This document shows positions 17,132 to 25,193 of a stretch of 64,000 nucleotides of DNA, one piece after another. Location of the stretch: NCBI GenBank assembly GCA_946481075.1, contig CAMLMC010000002.1, positions 62,001 to 126,000 of the forward strand. The letters run 5' to 3'. The stretch comes from an uncultured Alphaproteobacteria bacterium (GTDB taxonomy: Bacteria; Pseudomonadota; Alphaproteobacteria; Micavibrionales; Micavibrionaceae). Below the pieces are notes generated by a model, which did not search any database, had not been told where the DNA came from, and saw only the letters and a list, made by a program, of their open reading frames with translations. Each line of letters begins with the position of its first letter. Positions within the stretch are counted from its first letter, which is position 1. A program made the translations under genes and the position numbers.

Positions 17132-18343
17132 ATGATTATTACAGGCAGCAATTCAGGCCAAGACACGATGAATACACCAAAACATTATCAATTCCGGTCC
17201 GTTCTGGCGGGCCTTTCCCCCAATCCCGGCGCCGAAATGCTGCGCTATGGCTGGTCAAAACCCGGTATTATCTCCCTGGCGCAAGGCGAAGGCAGCGCCA
17301 AGACCCCCGATTTTATTATCGAAGCCACCCATAAAGCCTTGCAGGAAGGCAAGACCTTCTATGCCCCGGTTCTTGGCGTTCAGGATTTACGGCAGGAAAT
17401 TTCAAATTACTATGCGTCTGTTTTCAAAATGAACATCCCGACAAGCCGGATTTTCGCCACATCCTCCGGTACGACGGCGATGCATCTGGCGCTCACCTCC
17501 ATCCTCGATGAGGGTGATGAGGTTGTGGCGGTGACACCGATCTGGAAAAACCTACTTGGCGCGATTGAACTGACGCAGGCGACAACCGTGCAGGTGGCGC
17601 TGGAACATATCGATGGCAAGGGATGGGACCTTGATCTTGAAAAACTCTTTGGTGCCGTGACATCGAAGACCAAGGCGATGCTGATTGTTACACCGTCGAA
17701 CCCCACCGGCTGGACCATGTCCGCCGGTGATATCAAAACGGTGATAGAATTCGCGCGGGAACGTGGCATCTGGATCATCGCGGACGAGGTTTATTCACGC
17801 ATTTCCTTTGATACAATCCGCACGCCCTCTTTTCTTGACCATGCCTTGCCGGAAGACAAACTGTTCGTCGTGAACAGCTTTTCCAAGGCCTATGCCATGA
17901 CCGGCTGGCGCCTTGGGTGGCTGGTCGGCCCCGCGCAATCCGAAGATTCTGTGCGCGACCTTGCGCTCTACGACAATATGGGCCCGCCGACCTATGCGCA
18001 GTATGGCGCGATTGCCGCCCTTCGTTACGGCGAACCGTTCATCGCCGAACAGCTCGCTCTCTGGAAATCCAACCTCGATATTGTGATGGATCGGTTCACC
18101 TCTAACGGGCGTATTACGATGAACCGCCCGCCGGCCACTTTCTATGCGTTCTTTAAAGTCGATGGCGGGGAAGACGATCTGTCACTGGTCAAGCAATTGA
18201 TTGACGAATCCCTGCTCTCGCTTGCCCCGGGCTGCGCCTTTGGAAAATGTTGTACAGGCTGGATCCGCATGTGTTTTGCGGTATCGGAGCAGAAGCTGGT
18301 TGACTCCCTTGATCGTCTCGAACAGGTTGTGAAACCGTTATAG
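17132..18343 (+). CDS. Pyridoxal-phosphate aminotransferase, class I/II
   Basis: A fold-type I aminotransferase of 403 residues. Marks are the substrate/cofactor loop TPSNPTGWTMS, the DEVYSRI segment that carries the Asp binding the pyridine nitrogen, and the Schiff-base Lys in NSFSKAYAMTGWRLGWLVG near residue 252. The AspC/AlaT-type signature is clear but the amino donor and acceptor cannot be read from sequence. Two starts are possible: ATG at 17132 with AAGGCGG upstream, or ATG at 17168 (MNTPKHYQFRSVL), which removes 12 residues not typical of the family. It converges with the ChrR-like gene, with one base between their stops. Confidence 0.87.
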   Translation: MIITGSNSGQDTMNTPKHYQFRSVLAGLSPNPGAEMLRYGWSKPGIISLAQGEGSAKTPDFIIEATHKALQEGKTFYAPVLGVQDLRQEISNYYASVFKMNIPTSRIFATSSGTTAMHLALTSILDEGDEVVAVTPIWKNLLGAIELTQATTVQVALEHIDGKGWDLDLEKLFGAVTSKTKAMLIVTPSNPTGWTMSAGDIKTVIEFARERGIWIIADEVYSRISFDTIRTPSFLDHALPEDKLFVVNSFSKAYAMTGWRLGWLVGPAQSEDSVRDLALYDNMGPPTYAQYGAIAALRYGEPFIAEQLALWKSNLDIVMDRFTSNGRITMNRPPATFYAFFKVDGGEDDLSLVKQLIDESLLSLAPGCAFGKCCTGWIRMCFAVSEQKLVDSLDRLEQVVKPL

Positions 18344-18344
18344 A

Positions 18345-19016
18345 TTACTTGCGGAGAAAGTGGCGAATTCTGTTGGCGATAGTGCCGACGGGTTCGCCGC
18401 CATGTTCGGCGCGGCAGGGCATAACGATCAATGCCGTGCAACCTTCATGACGGGCTGCCTTGGGATTGTGCGCGTCCCCATCTTGCATAATGATGATATC
18501 ACCGCGGCTGTATATGGTCCCGCCGTCATGAACGGATCCATCCAGTACCAGTGTAATGGCAAGTGTATATTCATGCGATACGGGCAGCGCCGATCCGCCT
18601 TTGAATTGCATTAATTCCGCAACCGAATGGCGGCATGTGGTTTCAACGCTGATCGCCTGCAATCCCGCTTTCGCTTTTCGCCATGGAAGGCGCGTGTCTT
18701 CTGTGGGGACATAGCTGCGCAGGCAGTCTGGCAAGATCTCTGCCTCCTTGCAGGCGCACTCCTTTATCTTCTCGCGGCATTCTTCGGAAAGCGTATCAAG
18801 GCGGTCCAAAACGGCTTTCAGGGCATCGCAATGCATCTCGACGGGCTCGCAGCATTCGGCAAGCATGCCGCCGCCGACCGCCTCGTACTCGCGCACGATG
18901 CGGCGTGCATTGGGCGACAGGGCGATGTGGGATGCGACCAGCAGCGAATGCGCCTCGTCGAGTGCGCCGCGTGCATAATCAATCAGAAGGCTGTGATATG
19001 TATCCGTCATAGCCAT
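18345..19016 (-). CDS. chrR: ChrR-family anti-sigma factor with cupin domain
   Basis: A 223-residue regulator that should bind the ECF sigma encoded immediately upstream. The N-terminal anti-sigma domain (~1-85) has the ChrR layout TYHSLLIDYARGALDEAHSLLVASHIALSP; the C-terminal domain (~115-215) is a cupin (HEYTLAITLVLDGS, YSRGDIIIMQDGDAHNP). In Rhodobacter ChrR zinc is held by His6, His31, Cys35 and Cys38. Here the two His positions are kept (His8, His30) but the Cys positions read Ser34 and Ala37, so the canonical zinc site looks incomplete. The protein has a nearby CC pair at about 55-56 and a Cys cluster (ECACKEAEILPDC) at about 86-98. The start overlaps the sigma stop by 10 bp. Confidence 0.85.
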   Translation of the reverse strand: MAMTDTYHSLLIDYARGALDEAHSLLVASHIALSPNARRIVREYEAVGGGMLAECCEPVEMHCDALKAVLDRLDTLSEECREKIKECACKEAEILPDCLRSYVPTEDTRLPWRKAKAGLQAISVETTCRHSVAELMQFKGGSALPVSHEYTLAITLVLDGSVHDGGTIYSRGDIIIMQDGDAHNPKAARHEGCTALIVMPCRAEHGGEPVGTIANRIRHFLRK

Positions 19017-19687
19017 AGCTGTTTTACCTTTTGATTGCTGCGTAGTTTTTCCAGCGCAAGGCGGATGCGCGATTTGACGGTGCCGAGGGGGATTCCGGCC
19101 TCGGCGGCGATATCCGCATGGGTTTTATCTTCGAAAAATGATTTGTAAAGAAGGTCTGCTTGTTCTTTTGGCAAGGCGGCAAGGGCCTCTTCCATCGTAT
19201 GCGTTTCTTCTTCCTGCGCGATGCGGTCACTGGCAAGAGGCGCTTCATCGGCGATGAATTCGGCCTCGCTGTCCTGCGTTTCGGGGCGGATTTTCTTGCG
19301 AAGCCCGTCGACTCGTTTGTTTCGTGCTATCGTGAAAATCCATGTGCTGGCATTGGCCTTGACGGGGTCAAAGCTTGCGGCTTTTTGCCATAGGGTGATC
19401 ATGGTTTCCTGTGCCAGTTCATCGGCAAGGTCCGGCGCGGCGCCGCCCTTCATCAGGAAGGATTTCACACGCGGCGCGAAATAATCGAACAATTCCGCAA
19501 AGGCGGCCTTGTCCCTGTTTTGCCCAACCGATTGCAACAGGGCATTGTAATATGATGGTCCGTGCGCGGCGGTTCCCGCCTCGGTTTTTGTTGCGCTCGC
19601 GATCGCGGGTTGCATATCCATGGGGCCATTAAAGCCGCTTGGCCACAGGATGACAAGCTTTTGTGATGCGGCTTTGGCTAAAAACAC
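19007..19687 (-). CDS. rpoE: ECF RNA polymerase sigma factor (RpoE/SigK type)
   Basis: Sigma-70 family, extracytoplasmic-function group, of the type paired with ChrR (singlet-oxygen or organic-peroxide stress in Rhodobacter). Region 2 spans AFAELFDYFAPRVKSFLMKGG to LAQETMITLWQKAASFDPVKANASTWIFTIARNKRVDGLRKK; region 4 is EALAALPKEQADLLYKSFFEDKTHADIAAEAGIPLGTVKSRIRLALEKLR, a complete helix-turn-helix. The GTG at 19687 has AAAAGGGGG just upstream and is taken as start, although residues before MDMQPAI (ATG 19621) do not resemble the family. The 10-bp overlap with chrR shows translational coupling. The gene is divergent from the DUF6065-like gene. Confidence 0.88.
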   Translation of the reverse strand: MFLAKAASQKLVILWPSGFNGPMDMQPAIASATKTEAGTAAHGPSYYNALLQSVGQNRDKAAFAELFDYFAPRVKSFLMKGGAAPDLADELAQETMITLWQKAASFDPVKANASTWIFTIARNKRVDGLRKKIRPETQDSEAEFIADEAPLASDRIAQEEETHTMEEALAALPKEQADLLYKSFFEDKTHADIAAEAGIPLGTVKSRIRLALEKLRSNQKVKQLWL

Positions 19688-19762
19688 TGAAAACGCCCCC
19701 TTTTCAATCGGCTCGTTTCTTTATACGGTTTGATGGGTCAACTGGATGACAGGGAAGAAAAA

Positions 19763-20521
19763 ATGAGCGAAGACGAAAAGAAACTGATTGCCTATTCGGT
19801 TTACGGCACCGATCCGTTGATCCGGCCTGCCGAAACGACACGGCAATGGATGGATGAGACGCCGCAAAGCTTCGCCTATCGCTGCCTGCCCCTCAACATT
19901 GCCAACATGCATGGCTGGGAAATATTGTGCCCTGCCGATTTTGATGCGGTCTGGGACGGCACGCATGCCCATGACGGTGTACATATCCATACTGATGCGC
20001 CGCCGCATTTGAAACCGATGAGCCACTTCGGATCCGGCATTCTAACCTTCCATGTTCATGCGCTTTTTAAAACGCCGCCCGGACACAATCTGTTTGTCAC
20101 CGGTCCGCTGAATATGCCCAAGGATGGTATTTTCGGCCTGTCCGGCATCATCGAAACCGACTGGTCGCCCTATACTTTTACGATGAACTGGCGTTTTACC
20201 ACCAAGAACAAAGTCGTCAGTTTCAAAAAGGGTGAGCCCATCTGCTGTTTCTTCCCCATCCCCCGGGGATATCTCGAAAGCTTTGATCCCGTTATCCTGC
20301 CGCTGAGCGAGGATCCATCCTTGAAAGCGAATTACGATGCATGGTCTATTTCACGCAACGAATTCAACAAGGATCTGTCGGTGCAGGGATCTGACGCGCA
20401 GGCAGAAAAATGGCAGAAGAATTACTATCGCGGCTATATGCCAAGCGGCAAGGAAGGGCCGCCCGATCACCAGATTAAGCTTCGTCTCAGGCCCTTTAAA
20501 AAGGGCGAGGGGATTGCCTGA
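19763..20521 (+). CDS. DUF6065-like hypothetical protein
   Basis: A soluble protein of 252 residues that resembles proteins filed under DUF6065: AETTRQWMDETPQSFAYRCLPLNIANMHGWEI, FGSGILTFHVHALFKTPPG, LFVTGPLNMPKDGI and the C-terminal HQIKLRLRPF. Function is unknown; it is rich in His, Trp and Tyr, so a non-haem metalloenzyme is possible but not shown. ATG 19763 (MSEDEKK) is preferred to TTG 19730 or ATG 19733 because AGGGAAG sits a few bases before it. It is divergent from the ECF sigma gene, which makes it a candidate member of that regulon. Confidence 0.72.
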   Translation: MSEDEKKLIAYSVYGTDPLIRPAETTRQWMDETPQSFAYRCLPLNIANMHGWEILCPADFDAVWDGTHAHDGVHIHTDAPPHLKPMSHFGSGILTFHVHALFKTPPGHNLFVTGPLNMPKDGIFGLSGIIETDWSPYTFTMNWRFTTKNKVVSFKKGEPICCFFPIPRGYLESFDPVILPLSEDPSLKANYDAWSISRNEFNKDLSVQGSDAQAEKWQKNYYRGYMPSGKEGPPDHQIKLRLRPFKKGEGIA

Positions 20522-20591
20522 TTGGCAAGACCGCATGAATTGGTTATTGTTTTGACCTTCTTCCCTATTCGAACCCAGAACAGGAACGCGC

Positions 20592-21107
20592 ATGAAAACA
20601 AATCTTCTCACTCTTCTTCTTTGTTTTGCCTTGCTTGCACCAGCGGCGGCGATGGCGGCAGAACAGCAACAACTCGGTGTTTCGGGGGAATGGACGTCTT
20701 TTACGTTTGAAGAAAACGGCGGCTCTGTTTGCTACATGACGGCGTCGCCGGATTCCGCGGTGACAGAACCGAAGGGGCGCAATCGCGGGGAGATAGCCGT
20801 TTTTATCACGCATCGTCCGGCAGAAGGGACGAAGAATGTATTCACCTATATGGGGGGCTATAGCTATCAAAAGAATTCCGAGGTCAGCGTGTCGATCGAT
20901 GGCAAGCGCTTCAAGCTTTTTACGCAAAATGATATGGCTTGGGCCGTGGATGCGGCGGCAGACAATGCGCTGGCCGAAGCGGTTAAGCGCGGTAGCAAGA
21001 TGGTGGTCGAAGGGGTGTCCGAAAAAGGCACGAAAACCAAGGATACCTATAACCTGAAAGGCTCTACCAAAGCCCATGAAATGATCTCGGCGGCCTGCAA
21101 AGTTTAA
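20592..21107 (+). CDS. Invasion-associated locus B (IalB) family protein
   Basis: A 171-residue exported protein. The signal peptide is MKTNLLTLLLCFALLAPAAAMA with cleavage after AMA. The mature part follows the IalB pattern: GEWTSFTFEENGGSVCYMTASP, AVFITHRPAEGTKNVFTYMGGYSY, KRFKLFTQNDMAWAVDAAADNAL, VEGVSEKGTKTKDTYNLKG and a C-terminal AACKV. The two Cys (near residues 49 and 169) probably form a disulfide. IalB was named in Bartonella; in most alphaproteobacteria its role is unknown and it is not evidence of pathogenicity. AGGAA precedes the ATG. It lies 70 bp downstream of the DUF6065-like gene. Confidence 0.83.
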   Translation: MKTNLLTLLLCFALLAPAAAMAAEQQQLGVSGEWTSFTFEENGGSVCYMTASPDSAVTEPKGRNRGEIAVFITHRPAEGTKNVFTYMGGYSYQKNSEVSVSIDGKRFKLFTQNDMAWAVDAAADNALAEAVKRGSKMVVEGVSEKGTKTKDTYNLKGSTKAHEMISAACKV

Positions 21108-21167
21108 TAAATTACGTAAATAAATGTGTAATTTTTGTGACATTTGTTGGTAACTGGGGTTCATGAC

Positions 21168-21196
21168 TTGGCAACTTTTTTGGGCTATGCTAATAA
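21168..21196 (+). promoter_or_regulatory. Candidate sigma-70 promoter of the M23 peptidase gene
   Basis: TTGGCA (21168-21173), a 17-bp spacer and TAATAA (21191-21196) form a good vegetative promoter in the 249-bp gap before the M23 peptidase gene. The predicted transcript would have a leader of about 150 nt. Confidence 0.5.
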
Positions 21197-21272
21197 ATCG
21201 ACTTACCGGAATTCACAGACGAGATCTTATATCGACTAAACCAAGCTTAAACTTTGATTTAACCAACCTCAG

Positions 21273-21289
21273 GGATCTTTAAAAGATCC
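21273..21289. promoter_or_regulatory. 17-bp palindrome in the M23 peptidase leader
   Basis: GGATCTTT-A-AAAGATCC is a perfect inverted repeat with 8-bp arms. It is not followed by a T-run, so it is not a terminator. It lies inside the predicted 5' leader of the M23 gene and could be an operator or mRNA hairpin; its role is unknown. Confidence 0.35.
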
Positions 21290-21356
21290 GAGTAAGGAAA
21301 GCGTGTTGTCCGGGACGCGTCTTGAAAAAGATGAAAATGAATATCAAGGGTGTTAA

Positions 21357-22829
21357 ATGCCACTAATGAATGTCCTGGGTCACACCTGTGCGTTCGTGTC
21401 GCGCCATTTAGGCCTTCGCCAGCGTTATCTGTATACCAAGAACAATCGACTGCGCTTACGCTATGTTGCCAGCATGACTGCTACTATGGCCGCCGTCATT
21501 CCGACTGCCATTGCGTTTTCTCCGTTGTCGAGCCTGCCACTGACGCTTGAAATAGCCAGCTCGGCGCAGGCCTATAACTTTCAGGATCCGTCCGCGCGCG
21601 TCGCCAATCTTGGTCCGCAGGGCGACATGCAAGAGGCTGGAGATCTGACTCTCGCCGCAATTCCACAATTCGAACTCCCGGCCGGGCCTTCCGACCGGGT
21701 TGTTACTATCTCTTCCGGCGATGCGCTTGGCAAAGTCATGCAGAAGGAAGGTGTCGATAGCGACGATGTGCATAATATCATCGCCGCCATGGATGATCAT
21801 TTCGACCCGCGCGATCTAAAGGTTGGGCAGGACATCCATATGCACTTTGAGCCCAACGGCGAGGATAGCCGTAACTATAAGCTCACTGACATGAAGATCC
21901 AGATCAATCCTCTCAAGACTCTGGTCGTCAGCCGCAAGGGAGAGCAATATGAAAGCAGCCTTGAAGAAAAAGAGGTAAAGGAAGTTATTACGGCCCAGAA
22001 AGCCGTGATCAAAACTTCGCTATATGGATCCGCCGCCAAGGCCGGCATTCCCCAATCGGTTGTGGCGGACGCCATCAAGATTTATTCCCAGACTATCGAC
22101 TTCCAGCGCGATGTGCAAAAGGGTGACTCACTCGAAGTGATGTATAGCAACTACGCGACCGACGATGGTTATGTCGCCAAAACAGGCGATATCATATATG
22201 CGAAACTTGTTCTCGGGGGGCGCGATATCCCGCTCTACCGTTATGAATCCGCCGATGGGAATGTTGATTATTACGGTCCCGATGGGCAGAGCACAAAGAA
22301 AACTCTGATGAAAACGCCGATCAATGGTGCGCGTCTGTCGTCCGGGTTTGGTATGCGCCGCCACCCCGTGCTGGGTTACAGCAAAATGCATAAAGGTCTC
22401 GACTTCGCCGCGCCCACCGGTACGCCGATTTATGCGGCGGGTGATGGCGTTGTGAAAAAAGCCGGGCGTCTTGGCGCGTATGGAAATTATGTTCGCATCC
22501 GCCACCGCAGCGACCTTGATACCGCCTATGCGCACATGAGCAAAATTTCCGTCAAGAACGGTGAGCGCGTGAAGCAAGGGCAGATCATCGGTTATGTCGG
22601 CACGACAGGTCGTTCGACCGGTCCGCACCTCCACTATGAAATCCTCGTCAGCAACAAACATGTCAATCCACGCTCGATCAACCTTCCGGTCGGGCAGGCT
22701 TTGGCGGGCGCGGATCTGAAGAAATTCAAATCCAAGGTCAAGGAAGTCAACAATCAATACGCCGCTGTCCGCGATGGTATTGTCAAGGTCGCCCAGCGTG
22801 ATGTTGAAAGAAAAGAAGAGCTGAACTAA
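21357..22829 (+). CDS. M23-family peptidoglycan endopeptidase
   Basis: A 490-residue envelope protein of the LytM/MepM type, which cleaves cross-links in peptidoglycan. An N-terminal hydrophobic stretch (about residues 37-60, ASMTATMAAVIPTAIAFSPL) should anchor or export it. The middle part (~105-230) resembles the LysM/OapA-like region of MepM. The M23 domain (~325-430) has the zinc ligands His345 and Asp349 in HKGLDFAAPTGTPI and His424-x-His426 in GPHLHYEIL. Both ligand pairs are present, so it is predicted to be active and not a degenerate LytM activator. The start at 21357 follows AAGGG at good spacing. A terminator follows 20 bp after the stop. Confidence 0.92.
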   Translation: MPLMNVLGHTCAFVSRHLGLRQRYLYTKNNRLRLRYVASMTATMAAVIPTAIAFSPLSSLPLTLEIASSAQAYNFQDPSARVANLGPQGDMQEAGDLTLAAIPQFELPAGPSDRVVTISSGDALGKVMQKEGVDSDDVHNIIAAMDDHFDPRDLKVGQDIHMHFEPNGEDSRNYKLTDMKIQINPLKTLVVSRKGEQYESSLEEKEVKEVITAQKAVIKTSLYGSAAKAGIPQSVVADAIKIYSQTIDFQRDVQKGDSLEVMYSNYATDDGYVAKTGDIIYAKLVLGGRDIPLYRYESADGNVDYYGPDGQSTKKTLMKTPINGARLSSGFGMRRHPVLGYSKMHKGLDFAAPTGTPIYAAGDGVVKKAGRLGAYGNYVRIRHRSDLDTAYAHMSKISVKNGERVKQGQIIGYVGTTGRSTGPHLHYEILVSNKHVNPRSINLPVGQALAGADLKKFKSKVKEVNNQYAAVRDGIVKVAQRDVERKEELN

Positions 22830-22848
22830 CGAATGTTCCGCGAAATTC

Positions 22849-22876
22849 AAAAATGGCCCTTCGGGGCCATTTTTTT
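22849..22876 (+). terminator. Rho-independent terminator after the M23 gene
   Basis: ATGGCCC-TTCG-GGGCCAT (22853-22870) with a stable TTCG tetraloop, preceded by A5 and followed by T6, so it can act in both directions between the M23 gene and the convergent surf1 gene. Confidence 0.92.
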
Positions 22877-22885
22877 AGGGGGGGA

Positions 22886-23605
22886 TTATAGGGCTTTCCG
22901 GCTCTTCCAGTAAAACCCGTACACGACAATCAGGGTGAGCGCCATGGCATACCAGAACAAGGCATATTGCATATGTTTGTTGCGTGGCAGCCAACGTTGA
23001 TCCAGCGGTTTGACGTCATGCAATTCCGGCTGTGACGCGCTGGCATAAAGAATAAACGGATATACATCATTCAGGTTCTTCGCGGCCGCTATCTGGTCTA
23101 TATCGGCGCGGAACCACTGGTCCTGTGACGGGCTGTTTTTGGGTGTGAACCTGTTCCAGTCGGCCTTTCGCAGAACGCCGGTGATCGTGACATTTTCTTG
23201 CGGCAACATCACAAGACGGTCCGCCGGATCGTCCTTCCAGATGGCATCGACCCATCCCGTATTGACGATGATCGTGCCGCCATCGATCAGGTTCAATGGT
23301 ATCAGCAAGTGATATCCTATGCGCCCTTCATCCGGTTTGGGGCCGAGCAGGATGGCGCCATCGCGCCGCAGGCTTCCCCGCACCCTGCCTATGGCCATTG
23401 GTTGTTCGGCGGCAGATATTTTTTGCAGTTCGGCTTTTTGAAGAAGCGGTGCCTGATTGTTTTCAAGTGCGGCGTATCCCGCTTCCAGTTTCTCGATCAT
23501 ATCGCTCTTCCACTGCAGGCGCTGAACCTGCCATGTACCGAGCGCGCAAAGAATGCCAACGCCGATGATGACGATGATTGTCTGGATAAGGGGGGGACGT
23601 TTCAT
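22886..23605 (-). CDS. SURF1-family cytochrome oxidase assembly protein
   Basis: A 239-residue inner-membrane protein with the SURF1 layout of two transmembrane helices at the ends (about residues 8-25, IQTIIVIIGVGILCALGTWQ, and 213-232, YALFWYAMALTLIVVYGFYW) around a periplasmic domain. Family marks are LGTWQVQRLQWK, IGYHLLIPLNLIDGGTIIVNTGWV and the C-terminal NKHMQYALFWYAMA. SURF1 helps insert haem a into subunit I of aa3 oxidases. It is the last gene of the ctaB-ctaG-coxC block and lies 85 bp after coxC, with a hairpin in the gap. Confidence 0.93.
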   Translation of the reverse strand: MKRPPLIQTIIVIIGVGILCALGTWQVQRLQWKSDMIEKLEAGYAALENNQAPLLQKAELQKISAAEQPMAIGRVRGSLRRDGAILLGPKPDEGRIGYHLLIPLNLIDGGTIIVNTGWVDAIWKDDPADRLVMLPQENVTITGVLRKADWNRFTPKNSPSQDQWFRADIDQIAAAKNLNDVYPFILYASASQPELHDVKPLDQRWLPRNKHMQYALFWYAMALTLIVVYGFYWKSRKAL

Positions 23606-23628
23606 GCTTCATTCACAATCAAAGTGAA

Positions 23629-23656
23629 ACGGGAAGGGTATTATCACCCTTCCCGT
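23629..23656 (-). terminator. Hairpin between coxC and surf1
   Basis: Arms ACGGGAAGGGT (23629-23639) and ACCCTTCCCGT (23646-23656) with a 6-nt loop. It follows the coxC stop by 35 bp and lies 24 bp before the surf1 ATG. The downstream T-run is weak, so it may be a partial terminator or an mRNA-stabilising hairpin that lowers surf1 expression relative to coxC. Confidence 0.6.
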
Positions 23657-23690
23657 GTTTAAGTTATTTATCGGACAGCGATCGCCATCA

Positions 23691-24572
23691 TTAATGCGCT
23701 GCCCCTGCGCCGCCCCACCAATAGATGGCGATGAACAGGAACAGCCAGACAACGTCAACAAAGTGCCAGTACCAGGCCGCGGCTTCGAAACCGAAATGGC
23801 GCTGCGGCGTGAAATGGCCTTTGCGCGCACGGAGCCAGCAAACGAACAGGAAGACTGTACCCACAAAAACGTGGAAACCGTGGAAGCCTGTGGCCATGTA
23901 GAAGGTCGATGAATAAACGTTGCCTTTGAACGGGAAGGTGGCGTGATGATATTCATACATCTGGAAGCACAGGAAGATGAAACCAAGTGCCCATGACAGG
24001 CCAAGCCCGACAATCGCTTCCTTGTTCTTGCCTTCCAGAATGGCATGGTGCGCCCAAGTCACCGTGCAGCCGGATAGCAGCAGGATCATCGTCATCAGGA
24101 AGGGCAGGTCAAAGGCCGGAATCGGTTCAACGGCACTCGTTTCACCTTGTGGAGGCCAGACGCCGCCGGTGAACGCCGCGCGAAGATACTGGTTGGCTTC
24201 GGCCACGAAGAGCGACGCATCGAAGAACGCCCAGAAGAAAGCGACAAAGAACATCACTTCGGATGCGATGAAAAGCGCCATGCCGAAACGCAGGCCGATC
24301 TCCGTGATGCCGTTATGGACTTTTTCCGTCACTGTTTCGAATATGATGTCCTTCCACCAGAAGAACATGACGGCCATGATGGACAGAACGCCAAGGGCCG
24401 GGCCAAGCAGGCCGATATTGAAATCACCGATCGAAACCTTGTGCATATAAAGCACCATGCCGAGGCCGAACAGGCCGCCCGCGAAGGCACCGGCCAGCGG
24501 CCAGATGCTGGGGCGAACCAGGTGATAGGGGTGGGGTTTGCCGGTCGTGCCGTATTCAATCTCGTGGCCCAT
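23691..24572 (-). CDS. ctaE: Cytochrome c oxidase subunit III
   Basis: Subunit III (CoxC/CtaE) of the aa3 oxidase, 293 residues and seven predicted helices. Typical segments are HPYHLVRPSIWPLAGAFAG, RFGMALFIASEVMFFVAFFWAFFDAS (carrying the Glu near the D-pathway entrance), WPPQGETSAVEPIPAFDLPFLMT, LLLSGCTVTWAHHAILEG and the C-terminal HFVDVVWLFLFIAIYWWG. It is 51 bp downstream of ctaG. Confidence 0.97.
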   Translation of the reverse strand: MGHEIEYGTTGKPHPYHLVRPSIWPLAGAFAGGLFGLGMVLYMHKVSIGDFNIGLLGPALGVLSIMAVMFFWWKDIIFETVTEKVHNGITEIGLRFGMALFIASEVMFFVAFFWAFFDASLFVAEANQYLRAAFTGGVWPPQGETSAVEPIPAFDLPFLMTMILLLSGCTVTWAHHAILEGKNKEAIVGLGLSWALGFIFLCFQMYEYHHATFPFKGNVYSSTFYMATGFHGFHVFVGTVFLFVCWLRARKGHFTPQRHFGFEAAAWYWHFVDVVWLFLFIAIYWWGGAGAAH

Positions 24573-24623
24573 GCTAAATCCTTATAGTCTTTGGCTTTTT
24601 GTAAATATTACGGGAAGGTTTTA

Positions 24624-25193
24624 TCAGTCTTTTGCGCCATTGTAAAAGGCTTCGAGAGCCTTATCAAGCTCCTCTGATTCTGCCGGAAAAAAGGTGTAGG
24701 ACAGCGTGATTGTCTTAACGTCATCCATATTGGGGTCGTCGTTCATTTTCGGGTCGATGAAGAACAGGACGGGCATCTGCATTTCCTCGCCCGGCGTTAA
24801 GGTTTGCGCGTCGAAACAGAAACACTGGATCTTCTGGAAATACTGTCCGACCTTATTGGGCGTGACGTTGTAAATGGCGGTGCCTGCGGTCGGACGCGGG
24901 CCATTGTTCTGGGCAATGAAGGCAACTAGGCCCTGCTGGCCCAGTTTGACCGTTTCCTGATGTTTTTCCGGCTTGAAGGACCAGGGAATATTGGGGGATG
25001 TGTTGGCGTCGAATTTGACGGTCACGGTTCGTTCCAGAACTTTATCGGGTAGGGATTCCGCCACCATCGTCGTGCCGCCAAAGCCTGTGACCGCGCAAAA
25101 CATCCGGTAAAGCGGGACGGAAGCGAAGGCGAGGCCTATCATGAGCGCGACCACGCCGAAAACGGTCAGCAGCGTTTTGGTGTTTTTATCCAT
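24624..25193 (-). CDS. ctaG: Cytochrome c oxidase copper chaperone CtaG/Cox11
   Basis: Delivers copper to CuB in subunit I. The 189-residue protein has one N-terminal helix (about residues 8-28) and a periplasmic Ig-like domain with the copper-binding IQCFCFDAQTLTPGEEMQMPVLFFIDP. Other marks are VTVKFDANTSPNIPWSFKP and YNVTPNKVGQYFQK. The start shares one base with the end of the SDR gene, so the two are tightly coupled. Confidence 0.96.
   Translation of the reverse strand: MDKNTKTLLTVFGVVALMIGLAFASVPLYRMFCAVTGFGGTTMVAESLPDKVLERTVTVKFDANTSPNIPWSFKPEKHQETVKLGQQGLVAFIAQNNGPRPTAGTAIYNVTPNKVGQYFQKIQCFCFDAQTLTPGEEMQMPVLFFIDPKMNDDPNMDDVKTITLSYTFFPAESEELDKALEAFYNGAKD

Noticed and set aside
19622..19762. 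Autoregulatory ECF promoter between the sigma gene and the DUF6065-like gene
   Set aside because: No TGATCC-type -35 with a matching -10 at proper spacing could be found on either strand.
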